DNA from: Phorcus lineatus
Lineage: Eukaryota; Mollusca; Gastropoda; Trochida; Trochidae
Reading direction: 5' to 3'
Assembly: GCA_921293015.1 (NCBI GenBank)
Contig: OV121088.1
Location: 21,179,645-21,243,644, forward strand
DNA: 64,000 nt
This document shows positions 1 through 11,339 of this stretch, piece by piece (positions within the stretch are counted from its first letter, which is position 1; each line of letters begins with the position of its first letter). Both the position numbers and the translations under genes were made by a program. The notes beneath the pieces are model-generated. The model was not told the DNA's origin. It saw only the letters and a program-made list of their open reading frames with translations, and did no database searches.

Positions 1-496
1 GAGTCACCACGCGGCACACAATGCTCAGGCAGCAGCGAGTCTCGTGCCCCGTTCAACAGTTTACTTACAGCCCCAGAGCTATTCAGTTCGTCCCCAGAGT
101 CCTCCCCCGACTTGCGTTTGATTTGGTACATCCTCAGACTATGGATTGGGGACTCTTGTGTTCGCCGTGATTCGGGGGAGGCACCGCGGTATTCCTGAGT
201 CTTGTGAGGGGACGACCCCTTCAGCGACATTGGTCTGTAAATACGGGAGTACTGACGCTGGACGTCCAGGGTTGACTGGCTCCTGCTCACATCTACCGAG
301 GACGACCGCTCACTTTTCTGCTGAAAGAGCCGTGGTCGTCGTCTGAACTGACACATTAATATACGCTTGAAGGCTCGCTTGAACTCGCGGCTGGAACACG
401 CGTAGATGATGGGGTTCATGAGGGAGTTGCAGTACCCTAGCCAGAAGATCACCTTAAAGAGCAGCTCCGGGATCTGACACGACGGACACATAGACG
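1..496 (-). CDS. Last exon (3' partial) of alpha-1-adrenergic-like amine GPCR: TM7 and C-tail
   Basis: This exon completes the receptor begun at 24199-23251. Read on the minus strand from 496, it follows a good acceptor (pyrimidine-rich run ending TTTGCAG) and continues in phase 1. It encodes a short extracellular loop ([12 protein letters not shown]), then TM7 with [12 protein letters not shown] and NPIIY, then helix 8 [14 protein letters not shown] and a tail cysteine (MCQF) suited to palmitoylation. In vertebrate alpha-1 receptors the matching segment reads [30 protein letters not shown], so the family match is strong. The tail is Ser/Arg-rich and still open at base 1, so the stop lies outside the window. 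The protein should sit in the plasma membrane and couple amine binding to G proteins, by analogy Gq. The exact ligand is not shown by sequence. Confidence 0.9.
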
Positions 497-864
497 CTGC
501 AAATATAAGAAAAAAACCACAATCAAATGTGCAGAAAGCTTATTCTCCTTTGGACCGTACATGTGAAAGGATAGAGCGTAAAGTTCAAAGGATGGATAAG
601 TTTCATGCTCGATGTTGATGAGGAATATTACTTTCGAAACATTTAAACCATTAAAAAACAACCTTGACGGCCATTGAAAGCTTTAATGAAATCTGTCTAT
701 GGTTGTCCAAAATAACTTGATAAATAAAACGTCAATCAAAATAAGCAGATTATGACGTTTTAACTCTGATGAAATAAAAAATACATAAAATTGAATAATT
801 TGAATAACAATTGACGATTGAAGTGTATAAATTTGAGAAATTGTTGATTATTCTTCTTCAAGCA

Positions 865-1343
865 TTAAAGAGCCAGTCCGTGATTTCCATAACATATTAT
901 TTACCTTTGATACGAACCTAAATGTCATATGTGGTGATATAAAATCAAAACATCTTAACTTTTCATGTCCAAAAGACATATTTATGTCAAATACTGGTTT
1001 TTCATCAAAATCTAAAAACAGCCTTATATAAATGCACAGAGGTGTTGATATCACGTCCAATATACATGGAAACTAGTTATATAACCTAACAAACACTATC
1101 AACTCCTAACTGCCTTCCTATCTGTTTAAGATAAGATTCCAAAATTACGTTTGACTATTTGACGCGCGCCACTGTCCGGTTTTCGATCATAGTTGCTACG
1201 TTCTACCTTCATATTGCCACTGTAAAAAAACAATAAGCTTTAAAATGTCTCTTTTTGGTAACAGTCGATATTTCGCGATCAAATGACACCATTGATTAAT
1301 TTTGGCATATATGACACCAACAACTCACGGAGTGGCTCTTTAA
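865..1343. mobile_element. MITE copy A, TTAA-flanked
   Basis: The element starts TTAA-AGAGCCAGTCCGTGA and ends TCACGGAGTGGCTCT-TTAA, giving about 15-bp terminal inverted repeats inside a TTAA duplication. That is the target preference of piggyBac-type elements. It carries no transposase. A second, highly similar copy in the same orientation is at 25264-25734. Short ORFs inside it are not credible. Confidence 0.85.
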
Positions 1344-1679
1344 TGGGATAATGCATGACAATGACTGCTATTCATTAAAAGCAGAATTTCTTTGAAGTTA
1401 TTTGCTTTCATTAAATACTTTCATGGCGTGAAAATAATTGTTTGCAGTTGCAAAGGTAAAAAGGGTCACCAGTTCACCAGTCAAAATATTCCTTCGAAGA
1501 TTGTATGAACTTACCGTTCGTCATAATAATTTCCAAAAGTTATTATATTGCGGTATACTGATTATTATTTTTCAAAAACAAAGCAAAAGTTTTAGAACTC
1601 TATTACATATTCCTAGTTTAAGAGTCATCATATTGTACTTGCTTATCGGCATAAACTGTTCTCTATTGGCTTATCATTA
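1344..1679. other. No feature seen (intron)
   Basis: AT-rich sequence between a MITE and a LINE tail. An 80-codon open frame here matches nothing I recognise. Confidence 0.4.
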
Positions 1680-1740
1680 GACTGACAGATAGATTTTATT
1701 CAGTCTGTAAGGCCTGTAGCCCATACAACATACATGTTTT
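1680..1740 (-). mobile_element. LINE 3' end with CTGT-type tail
   Basis: On the minus strand it reads GGGCTACAGGCCTTACA, then CTGAATAAAATCTATCTGTCAGTC-like sequence. This is the same terminus as the LINE ends at 3722 and 60148. Only the 3' UTR survives; no coding part was recognised upstream of it. Confidence 0.6.
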
Positions 1741-3244
1741 GATGAGATGAATTATTGCATGCTTAATACCTTTACATGTAACATTATCATTATAATATCA
1801 TATCATGCATTAATGTTACTGAATAAAAGAAAATCGTTTGAGAATGTTACTTTAGCTTGATAATTACGCGTTCCTTCTGATAATTAATTTAATATTTTAA
1901 TCCTAAATATAAACATTATCGACGAAAAGATTTTTAAACGTAAATAGACAGTAATCAAAATCAGTTGAGCTTGTTAAAGAAAACGTATCCACACGTTGAG
2001 GAAATAACATGATTCCAGATGCATAATTTCTCTCTTTTCTACTTTCAATTCTCTCCTGAGTACTTGTGCATATCAGCTGACTCGAAAAGCATCTTAATCG
2101 TCCTTGTACAAAAGAAAACTAAATATCAATTAAAAATGAAATGTGGTTATGAACTAGGTAGAGAGACAAATCAAATCAATCCAAAAGAGATGGTTATTTT
2201 CACATATCCACGCTCAATGCACGCTCTAAGCGTGCACATTTGAATCCTTGTAGTGTTGTGATAATTGCGATGGACACTTTTTTTCATAGGAAAGGAGTAG
2301 TACTTTGTATGATATTACTGAAACAATTATTATGCAACTTTCCTTCTCAATTGAAGCCGACCACTGTTCATAGCACACAGTCACCTTGTCTAAAACTAAT
2401 CGTCTTTCTTCCCTTAACAAACTGTTTTCATATGACTTTATTTCAACGTCGAAAGTTTCATGTATCAGTTTGACATCATACATCGCCGTGCACTATTCTT
2501 AGTCGATGCTGATGTGTTGAATGTAACAACAAATGTATCACGCTCAAGATATCGAAAGTCTTTCTATTTATTCACCACCATTTTTAGATGATTTTTATTG
2601 CAGCTGCAAAGATCTGTGTTGCATGATGTTTCCTGTCTACAAATAGTGCTATGATAACACGGATCATCTTTCCTGATAATACGCAGGTAGAGAGAGACTC
2701 ACCACCGCCTGCAGGGAGTGAAGCGCTCTACCGTATGCTGTATTTTAATATGCATCAACAAATGCAGTCTACCTTGCCGTTCACGCCGTCTCTGTATCAC
2801 ATGCAAGCGTAAACAATGCATTAACGGTAAATGTTTCGCTGTTATGTGAACTCTTTTGGATCAAGGAAACACCTGCAAGGCGATATATCACGATATGCTA
2901 GCGTTAACGTTACCGATTGGATCATACCAAACAAATTAACAAGCCTGAAAATCGTTGACCTTAGCTATACGTGATTCTTAAGAAATGCATTTCATAATGC
3001 GTTTTCTCAGTGAATTATAAAGGGTTTGAAAGGGGCATCAGTTTAATCATTTTTATCAGGTATGTCACTTATACAATATTTAATATAGAAAAACTTGGTC
3101 AGTAGGAAAAAAAGTGTAACAACGGAGAAAAACTTAACAAATACGAGACATAGAGGGACAATACGACTGAAAAACGAAGACACACACGTAGAGAAAAACC
3201 AAAACTGTTACAAGGAAACCATCAAATATCACTATCCCGTCTAA
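1741..3244. other. No feature seen (intron)
   Basis: AT-rich intronic sequence. Two overlapping open frames near 2226-2483 on opposite strands have no recognisable homology. Confidence 0.4.
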
Positions 3245-3604
3245 ACACTTATGTCTCTAACCCGACTCAACAGTTATGTCACTTACCTATCTCAAAAATT
3301 ATATGTCACTCACCTATCTCAACAGTTATGTCACGCACGTATCTCGACAGATATGTTACTCACCTATCTCAACAGTTATGTCACGCACCTATCTCAACAG
3401 TTATGTCACGCACCTATCTCAACAGTTGTGTCACGCACTTATCTCAACAGTTATGTCATTCCACTATCTCAACAGTTATGTCAGTCACCTATCTCAACAG
3501 ATATGTCAGTCACCTATCTTAACAGATATGTCACGCACCTATCTCAGCAGATATGTCACGCACCTATCTCAACAGATATGTTACGCACCTATCTGAACAT
3601 ATGA
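3245..3604. repeat. 25-bp minisatellite, well conserved block
   Basis: About 14 copies of a unit close to ATGTCACGCACCTATCTCA plus ACAGTT. Because 25 is not a multiple of three and the unit lacks stops, all three plus frames stay open here; those ORFs are artefacts of the repeat. Confidence 0.95.
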
Positions 3605-3722
3605 ACTCTAAACATAATAAAGTTAATGCATGCAATAGCTACTATCAATCGATTTCTATCCTGTATTTTGGGCCCCAGGTCTTATACTGTAATAAATCTG
3701 TCTGTCTGTCTGTCTGTCTGTC
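3605..3722 (+). mobile_element. LINE 3' end inserted in the 25-bp array
   Basis: A non-repeat segment ends in TACTGTAATAAAT and seven CTGT units. It interrupts the minisatellite, which resumes after it. The terminus (hairpin TGGGCCCCA, then AGGTCTTA, CTGTAATAAA and CTGT repeats) matches the LINE ends at 1680 and 60148. Confidence 0.7.
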
Positions 3723-4070
3723 AATAGTGTGGTCACTCAGTAACTAAACAGTTAGGTCACTCAGTACCTCAACGGTTATTTCATATACCTATCTCAACAG
3801 TTAAGTCACTTACCAATTTCAACAGATACGTCACCCACGTATCTCAAAAGTTAGGTTACTCGGTATCTAAATAGTTATGTCACTCATCTATCTCGACAGT
3901 TATTTCACTTACATATCTCAACAGTGATGTTACTCAGTATCTCAACAGTTGGGCCACCCTCTTATCTCAAAAGTTAGGTTATTCAGGATTTAAACAGTCA
4001 TACCACGCACCCTTCTCAACTGTTCGTTTCCAACTAGTTATTTCACTTAGCTATCTTAACATGTTATTAA
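3723..4070. repeat. 25-bp minisatellite, diverged block
   Basis: The 25-bp unit continues (GTCACTCAGTATCTCAACAG-like) but with many substitutions and length changes. It is more decayed than the block left of the LINE insertion. Confidence 0.8.
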
Positions 4071-4259
4071 AACGATTAAATGGCCCCATACTGTTTTCGC
4101 TGAATATGTGTTGCATGTGAATAATGAATAGACTTAAAGTGGTTGTGTTTTGATCTGGAATTGCAAGGGTAAACGTTCGGAAATTTTATTTTTGTGACGT
4201 GATTGGAAAAATCTATGATAATAATTTTCATCATTGAATAATTGTTCATAAGTACAAGA

Positions 4260-4960
4260 AAAATAATGCTGCCGTGGAAATTGGAGGAGACCAGGGCTTG
4301 AAAGCAATGTTTTGGTTGTTATCTAAAGCAAGAAATCTACATTTTTCTTCCAACGTTCTGTTTAAAGCATTTAATCATATGTTTATACAAGTATTATTAT
4401 ACAGTTGGTCTCAGGCCATAGTAACTTTGAAAAAATAGAGCTAGTCCAAAAATTGTTTATAAAAAGGTATTGTATTTACGTAAAAGTGCGCCGGCTTATA
4501 ATCTACACGGCGAAGCGACTACTCTTGAGTGTTAACACTAAAATGAGAGTTTTGTCTTTTTGGTCTATCTTTAATTTGTTTTAGAAATAATGATAAACTT
4601 TCATGTACATGTAAGGTGTATTCTAACTTAATGGCGGTTGAAAACAGTACTGAATATCAGCAACCTTGGCTACCTGCAAAACTATTTTAAATGATTGTGG
4701 TCTGTCATATACCGACTTGGCAACTCTGTTAAATTGAACACTTTTTTTACATATCACATTGGCAATACGAGTAGTCGTTAGCATCGAAAAGGAAAATATG
4801 TTATTCTATAAAAGCAGTGTTTCACAACTTATTTTGAAATTTAGAGCCAGTAATACTAAACCTCCTGTTGAAGTATGACGTTGGCATCATATTCTTTACA
4901 ATGATAGAAAGTGTTTGATGTGTATTTCTGTACGTTTAATCATCCACACCAAATGTATAT
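4260..4960 (+). mobile_element. LINE relic: RT thumb to C-terminal domain
   Basis: The translation from 4268 reads KAMFWLLSKARNLHF...AFNHMFIQVLLYSWSQAI. It corresponds to the region after the reverse-transcriptase palm, which in the neighbouring copy reads KCMYILLRKARNLDL...ILLYGAEIWGY. Further on, pieces such as TKMRVLSFWSIF and RKCLMC match the C-terminal zinc-binding part, in shifted frames. It is a separate, older, 5'-truncated copy placed just before the LINE at 5560-7682. Confidence 0.7.
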
Positions 4961-5240
4961 GAAAGTTTTCGATTGACTTGACAAAATTGAAGTAATGTAT
5001 GCGACTGATCTTATGCATACACCATTAGCTAATGAGGCACCAAGTTTTTGTAGCTTTGTGTAACTGCTGACAGCAAGTGGAAAATGCTGCAATGACGTTC
5101 ATCGATGTATGAGAGAACAGGTAACAATAGTCATCCTCAAGTCTTTTAAGAAATTTATTTCAAGATTTTAGATTACGCAGCAACAAGCAAGGAATACAAG
5201 CACGACGCCTCTGTAGTTAAATTGCATGAAACTACTTATA

Positions 5241-5241
5241 T

Positions 5242-5295
<54 letters not shown>

Positions 5296-5300
5296 CACAA
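5241..5300. repeat. (TAC)n microsatellite
   Basis: An uninterrupted trinucleotide run of about 19 units. Confidence 0.95.
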
Positions 5301-5559
5301 CTTCTACTACTAAGATAGATGAACGATGTTCAAATAGGTGATCTCAAGCAAACATTGTCCTCCCCAGTCTGTATGTACACGCACGCTTTGTACAGGGGGT
5401 TATTTTAAATGTCTTCCAAGGATGCTAGTCATACTTTGAAAGAAGATGACATAACGGTTCTTAGTGGTATACATTCATGAATGCAATAATTTTACATGTA
5501 TATAACGAAATGAGAAAAATAAAAGTGAATTAATTGGACTCAATTATATTGAAAAACAT

Positions 5560-7682
5560 GTTAAGTGGTCAGTCTGAGCGCCTACAGGATTCTGGCGCGC
5601 TCTTAATAATAAAAAGGGTACAGATACGATTAAGCAATCTCCAAGTCTCGATGAATTTTACTCATTTTATGAACACTTAAACTCCAATCGACATTCCGGC
5701 AATGTGGAGAATGATGTTTATGAACTTGAAGCTGACAACGATACCCTCAATAAAGACTTCACCCTTGATCAAAAAGCTAAAACGTAACAAAGCTGCGGGG
5801 TTAGATCAAATCGAAAATGATTTCATCATTGACTCCATACATACATTAGGCCCATGCCTAGTTAATCTTTTTAATTTGATAATTGCTACCGGCAATATTC
5901 CTAAAGAGTGGTTAGTGGGAGTTATTAGACCAATCTATAAAGGTAAGGGCGCTAAAACAGATACTAATTCGTATCGCCCTATAACAATTCTTAGCTGTCT
6001 TGGTAAATATTTTACAGGTATCTTGAATGATAGACTTACGAAATACTTGGAATCTAACACAATACTATCCAGATGTCAAGCAGGCTTTAGAGCCGGATAC
6101 TTAACTATTGATAGTATGTATATAATGACAATGTTATCTGATATACTAAAAAATAGTAAACAGAAACTTTACTGTGCATTTATAGATTTTTCTAAAGAAT
6201 TTGATAATGTATGGAGGGTTGCGCTTTGGTCTAAACTATATAGTAATGGAATCTCTGGTAGGTTCCTCACCCTAGTCAAAAGTATGTACCACACCATCAA
6301 ATCATGTATACAACTTAACGGTAATATATCAGACTTTTTTCCAAGTCACTCAGGAGTTAGACAAGGTGAGAACCTGTCGCCTTTATTATTTTGCATGTAT
6401 CTCAATGACATTGAACAGTGGATGAAATGTCATAATTGTGAAGGCGTGAATGTCTCTAGATTGAACGACGTTGTTTTTGTGTATATACAATTATTACTCT
6501 ATGCAGATGATACAGTTCTGTTTGCTACAAGTCCTAAATCTTTGCAACGTTCATTAAATTCTTTCAAAAAATACTGCGATAAATGGAAACTTGATATAAA
6601 TAAAACTAAAACTAAAATTGTTATATTCGGAAGTGGCAAACGAAGAGTAAACAAGTTATCATTCTTCATCGAGGAACACGAACTTGAGATAGTTGACAAC
6701 TATTGTTACCTTGGATTTGTATTCAACAAAAATAGAAAGTTTACTATTGGTTTGAAATCATTATCTGTGAATGCTACAAAATGTATGTACATTCTTTTAA
6801 GAAAAGCTCGTAATCTCGATCTACCGCTTGACTGCATTAACAAAGCCTTCGACACAATGATTCTCCCGATACTTCTATATGGAGCGGAAATCTGGGGTTA
6901 CTCAAATTTTTAATATCCTAGAAAAGGTACATCTGAAGTTCTTGAAGTTGGCAGCAGGACTTAAGATATGAACACAGAACTTTATGGTGTATGGGGAACT
7001 TGGTAGGAAACCACTTGACATTCTGATAGCTAAAAGAATGATAAACTTTTGGCATAAACAGATATCAGAAAACAATACATTATCGTGTGACATGTTAACC
7101 TTAATCACTTCAGATTTATCTTGCAACTATCAATCACCATGGGTTAATCATATTGAATCAATACTAAACAATTGTGGGCATAAATACCACAACAAGTGAA
7201 CTGCTTTTGAAAACTACCTTTATCTACCAAAACACATCGCTTATCCTATACTTAAATTCAGAACCACCAACCACAAATTACCTATTGAAAAAGGTCGCTG
7301 GAAAATACACCTAAAGAAAACAGAACTTGTAATTTATGTAATTCAACAGCTATTGCAGACGAATTTCACTATATTTTCCGTTGTACTGCGCTAGATATCC
7401 AAAGAAACCACCTTTTACCAAGTAAATATGTTAATAAACCAAATCTAAACTCGTACCGACTTCTTTTCTCCTCTAATAAAAGAAAGAAATTTTAATCACT
7501 TGCAGCATTTATAAACATGTTAACAAGAAAAGTCTCATAACCTAATATCCTCTTCTTTGAATGTCCATTCATTTAAAACTTGTTAGCAAAATAGTCATCT
7601 TGTCATATTATTTAATGTATTGTACACTGTACTATATTCTCATTTCACCATTGGTGGTCATGAATAATAAAGAATCTTGATG
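5560..7682 (+). mobile_element. 5'-truncated non-LTR retrotransposon (LINE), antisense to the GPCR
   Basis: The copy begins in the linker between endonuclease and reverse transcriptase (SPSLDEFYSFYEHL near 5640). It contains the RT frame at 5702-6913, and continues in other frames through VYGELGRKPLDILIAKRMINFW (about 6987) to the C-terminal domain (ADEFHYIFRC about 7350-7390). The 3' UTR has a CACC-ATT-GGTG hairpin at 7646-7656, then GAATAATAAAGAATCTTGA. The endonuclease is missing. Motif style fits a Jockey-superfamily clade; the clade is not certain. It lies inside the receptor intron. Confidence 0.88.
5702..6913 (+). pseudogene. LINE reverse transcriptase frame (403 codons)
   Basis: This is the RT of the enclosing LINE, which would copy LINE RNA at a nicked genomic site. 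RT blocks appear in order: AAGLDQI (31-37), NSYRPI (89-94), AFIDFSKEFD (159-168, catalytic D162), SGVRQGENLSPLLF (217-230) and the palm box LLLYADDTVLF (264-274, catalytic aspartates 269-270). A thumb region ends at ILLYGAEIWGY. Both catalytic blocks are intact. The frame lacks the endonuclease in front and breaks near 6908, after which the C-terminal part continues in another frame. It is therefore a long surviving piece, not a functional ORF. Confidence 0.9.
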
Positions 7683-7689
7683 GGAAGAA

Positions 7690-7960
7690 GTTAGGAAAGG
7701 GCTGGTGGTAATGTGGTCGCATAACCTAGGCACTCTATCGGCCAGTAATGGTGTGAGGGATGGGTTTGAACCATGCGGCAGTGGTCAGCCTGGCGGTTAA
7801 TGAGGTATGAGGGATGGGTGAAAGTGGTGGATTCCAGTGCGTCCCCAGTTCCTCGCTCAGTCTGGACACTATGTCCGTCAGTCAGGTTCGAGAGATTTGG
7901 AGTTTGATCTCATTATCCCGATGCCAAGAGATCAAACTTCATAATCGTTGAGAACATGGA
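7690..7960 (+). repeat. Possible degenerate tRNA-derived SINE
   Basis: A B-box-like GGGTTTGAACC (near 7770) and repeated GTGAGGGATGGG/TATGAGGGATGGG suggest an old SINE. A convincing A box, tail and target duplication were not found. Confidence 0.25.
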
Positions 7961-10100
7961 AGCGCTCTAGTGAATGTGTGTGGATGTCTAGGGAACACGA
8001 GAGGTCTCTTCGTCATAGAGGACCTGCAAGGAAGGGTGGTGCACTACATCCATAGTTTACCGGGACATCAGGGTCCACAATGCACAAAACATGTTACTAG
8101 TTTCTTAATCGTGTTTATATGTGACTCATTCTATCAGTTTCACAATTTATTTTACCTTAATACAAATTATAAGCAACGAAAATAACTCTTTATGCAAACT
8201 TTCAACTCGTAGGCTGTACGGTTCTTATACCCTGAAATAAAGGTATTGTGAGGAAGATGACCGCGTGACGCATGGTTTTCCTTCTTCATCTTGTGCTCTG
8301 AATATGTCGGGTTCTCCCACTGTTCCACGATAATGGGAAAACTAAGCCACAGCTAGCCCGAAAAAATTATACACGTACTGAAAACATCATGACAATCATC
8401 CAATAAATAGTGAGGGAACGCGTTCAATTGATTTAACGAACCCAGAAACAATTTAACACACTAGAAAGCCACTCATTCAGTGTCCGTTCCTGTATGAAAA
8501 ACTTTGGAACTACAGATTGCCGCCCAATTTTATATATCATAAAAATCCCAGTTGCTTCAATCGCCGTCTTTTAACAGACACATCAGACACGTTAGTTTGG
8601 AGACAGTTGCCTCAACCTTATGTTATCATTAAGTGATAAGAAGGTATAACAAATCTAAATCTGTGTCGAATACCGCAATAAAATTTTCACTTCAGGAAAA
8701 GCGAAATCAATAATGGTTCAATTGCGTCGAACATTCAGTATCTTTGCATGAGACATCTCTCTTCGCCATGGAATACCATGACAAATCCTTGAGCCAAGAA
8801 GATTACATACACTTTAGTTAACAGGCATGTTAAGGTGATAAAGAGTGTCTTCCCTCACGTCTTTGATAAGTTTCTCAATACTGTATGTGCTCATTTTAGT
8901 TCATTTAATCTCACCAAACATCAATATACATTCAGTAAATATATACTGTCGACACATAGTTCTCTGTGTGTCTTCTAGACAGGATAAAGCCGAGAAATTT
9001 CCAGCTCTGTTGACTCATCCACGTCCACGTCACGAAAGTGCCCATTGTCTGGTTTACTATCACTAAAAACTCAACAAAGAGATGATATACAGATTTAGAA
9101 ACAGTAATAGCTTCTTGATAAAATAACACCTGTTGTAATTTATAACACACTTGCCACCGACGACATGTAACCTCAATGTTTTTAAATAGATTTGTCAAAA
9201 ATTGCTAGGATACCGAGTTTTTGTCTTCTTCTCGAATATTAATACAAGACGGTATCTGCAAAATTGAATACTCCTTGAGCACACTTAGTAAGTTCTTTAG
9301 ATTTCCTCATTCGAGTTGTTCAGAATGAAAACAGTTTTGTTCGGGTGACATTGATTGATGAAAAACAAGGAAAAGTCTTAGTGGTCTCTATCAACTATGA
9401 TGGAGAGTATTTGGGAAGTTTTCCCCTTGTCTCTGTGCTAATACAGGCGATATGGGGGTTCCGTGAACGGATTAAAAAATATCTACTGACTGACTGGAAA
9501 CTTGGAACATGACACGCACAGGCGCTGCTATGATTTGAGGCTTGCAGTGGACTTTGGTAGGATTTACTGTGTACAGAGGGATTAGTTTTGTGACAGAAAT
9601 TTTCCGAACAGAATGACAGAATAACCAGACCTTCTCTTATTCTTAATGCAACTGAACGATGTACTTTAATTTGAATCTGTAAGCACGTAATTTAAGGAAA
9701 GAGTAAGTTCGATACCACGTACTTTTGTTCAGGCACTGGTGCGACACACAGGACGATATGGTACTGTGTGGAACAGTGAATAGACAGAGGCTTGGATTCT
9801 GAACAACACAAATGACACATGAATTCGGATACAGGTTCAGTTTAGAAACAGAAACAACGGGTCGGTAACTATACAAGGCAAACTAGATGAGCGTTTGCGG
9901 AACACCGCAAAAGCAGATCAGCACCGAAACTGAGGGTTTCCCTTGTTCCGCCTTATCCGTAGCAACAATAAAATGAGCATTTGTTTTCTAGACATACAAC
10001 TACAAAGACAAACGAACATAAGAGTTAAGAAATTGCACTTACAACTAGTAGCGTTATGACTATCGTTGGGGTGACTTCTTACAATTTTGATCAACATTTT
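7961..10100. other. No feature seen (intron)
   Basis: About 2.1 kb without recognisable genes or elements. Short ORFs of 71-88 codons on both strands have no family motif. Confidence 0.4.
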
Positions 10101-10120
10101 TTAGTGATTTCAGAAATTTG

Positions 10121-10525
10121 TGACCTTGAATGTGAACATATCAAAAGCGTCAAAAGGGGTATAAATAATAAATGGTTGATCAATACTTTCTTAATATATA
10201 TTACTTATTTTAAAATTTGATTAAAAGGTGAACAAGGTCAGTCCCAATATCTCGTGACCTTGATTGTTTGAATTCAAGGTCACACAATAAATGATCACTA
10301 TTAATTTAGTATAATAACCATGCTATGATTAAAAGTGGTAAAAGTTAAAACTAAACATTTTCGTAAAACAATTCTTGTTGTGACCTCGCTATTACTTTAA
10401 CTTTTGACCGATTGTAGCGAAAACCTTTCCCAAATAGTTGAATATACCTAATAACTATCCAACTTATCGGGTTTTGAAACTATGAATGTTATAACGTGCT
10501 TATAAAATTTTACATGTGACCTTGA
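10121..10525. promoter_or_regulatory. Cluster of TGACCTTGA nuclear-receptor-type half sites
   Basis: TGACCTTGA occurs at 10121, 10255 and 10517, its complement TCAAGGTCA at 10274, and ACAAGGTCA at 10232. The pair at 10254-10283 forms an inverted repeat with 10-bp arms. TCAAGGTCA is the extended half site bound by ERR/FTZ-F1-type receptors. Sites at 10121 and 10517 are each followed by GGGGTATAAATA, so the cluster may be copies of an old dispersed repeat rather than an enhancer. Confidence 0.45.
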
Positions 10526-10859
10526 TCTTAGAACTTAAATATATACATGTCGAAACCATTCACCAGGGGTATAAATAGTAAGTTAATTATGTTTAATGTA
10601 CTGACAACCTTAGTGGGAAAAGGTTTTAGCCAAATAAGACGTGCAGCGGCAGTGGTAAATGCACAAAACCTGATAGTAGCCTGACATTCGGGGCTGCTTG
10701 TGACACACAATTTCGGGTTCGAGAACGAGAATACAAAACAGTGACACGGAGTCGGGACACGACACGAGACAGGGGGTTCTGTAACCGGGACAGTATACGA
10801 AACAGAGACCAGGGTTCTGTAACCATTCCCCAAGAACAGTATAGCTCAATTAATCAAAT

Positions 10860-11335
10860 GATCCGTGCTACTTCTCAATAACGCAATTCCTTCTTAGAAA
10901 GCTCAATGATAAACTCATGTAGACGAGCAACGCCCCAGTGCACTTTCCAACATTAAGTCATCAAATACAAGTACAATAAGCATGTTTGGTATTTGATATT
11001 GATAAGCGAAGTGTATCATACGTTTGACTTGTTAACATATGGATCAGGTTTATTTACCAAGTTTATAGGCTACGTTATCATAGACGGTGTATCGGCCGGT
11101 ATTTGACCACACACACACATCACAGCATAAATTGTTCCCAAAGACAGCAAAGTCCCGGGTATCGCAAGGTGGTTTCAAATGTAAGTTTTATTTCAAACAT
11201 AAAATAAAACGAAGCTGGACGGACTCATGATATTATGAGTCAGATGTGACGGTTGCTCAGTAAAAGGTTACACTTTCCTACAATTTTCAAGAATAATCAT
11301 ACTTTCTCGTCTTCTGCTCAAATATGTGTTACGGT
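10860..11335. other. No feature seen (intron)
   Basis: Intronic sequence with a short CA run near 11107 and nothing else recognised. Confidence 0.4.
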
Positions 11336-11339
11336 CCTC

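Noticed and set aside
3251-3604. Overlapping open frames of 64-117 codons on the plus strand
   Set aside because: They are the 25-bp minisatellite read in all three frames; the protein is repetitive and has no support.
3245-4070. A CRISPR-like array
   Set aside because: The units are contiguous tandem repeats without unique spacers, in a eukaryotic genome.
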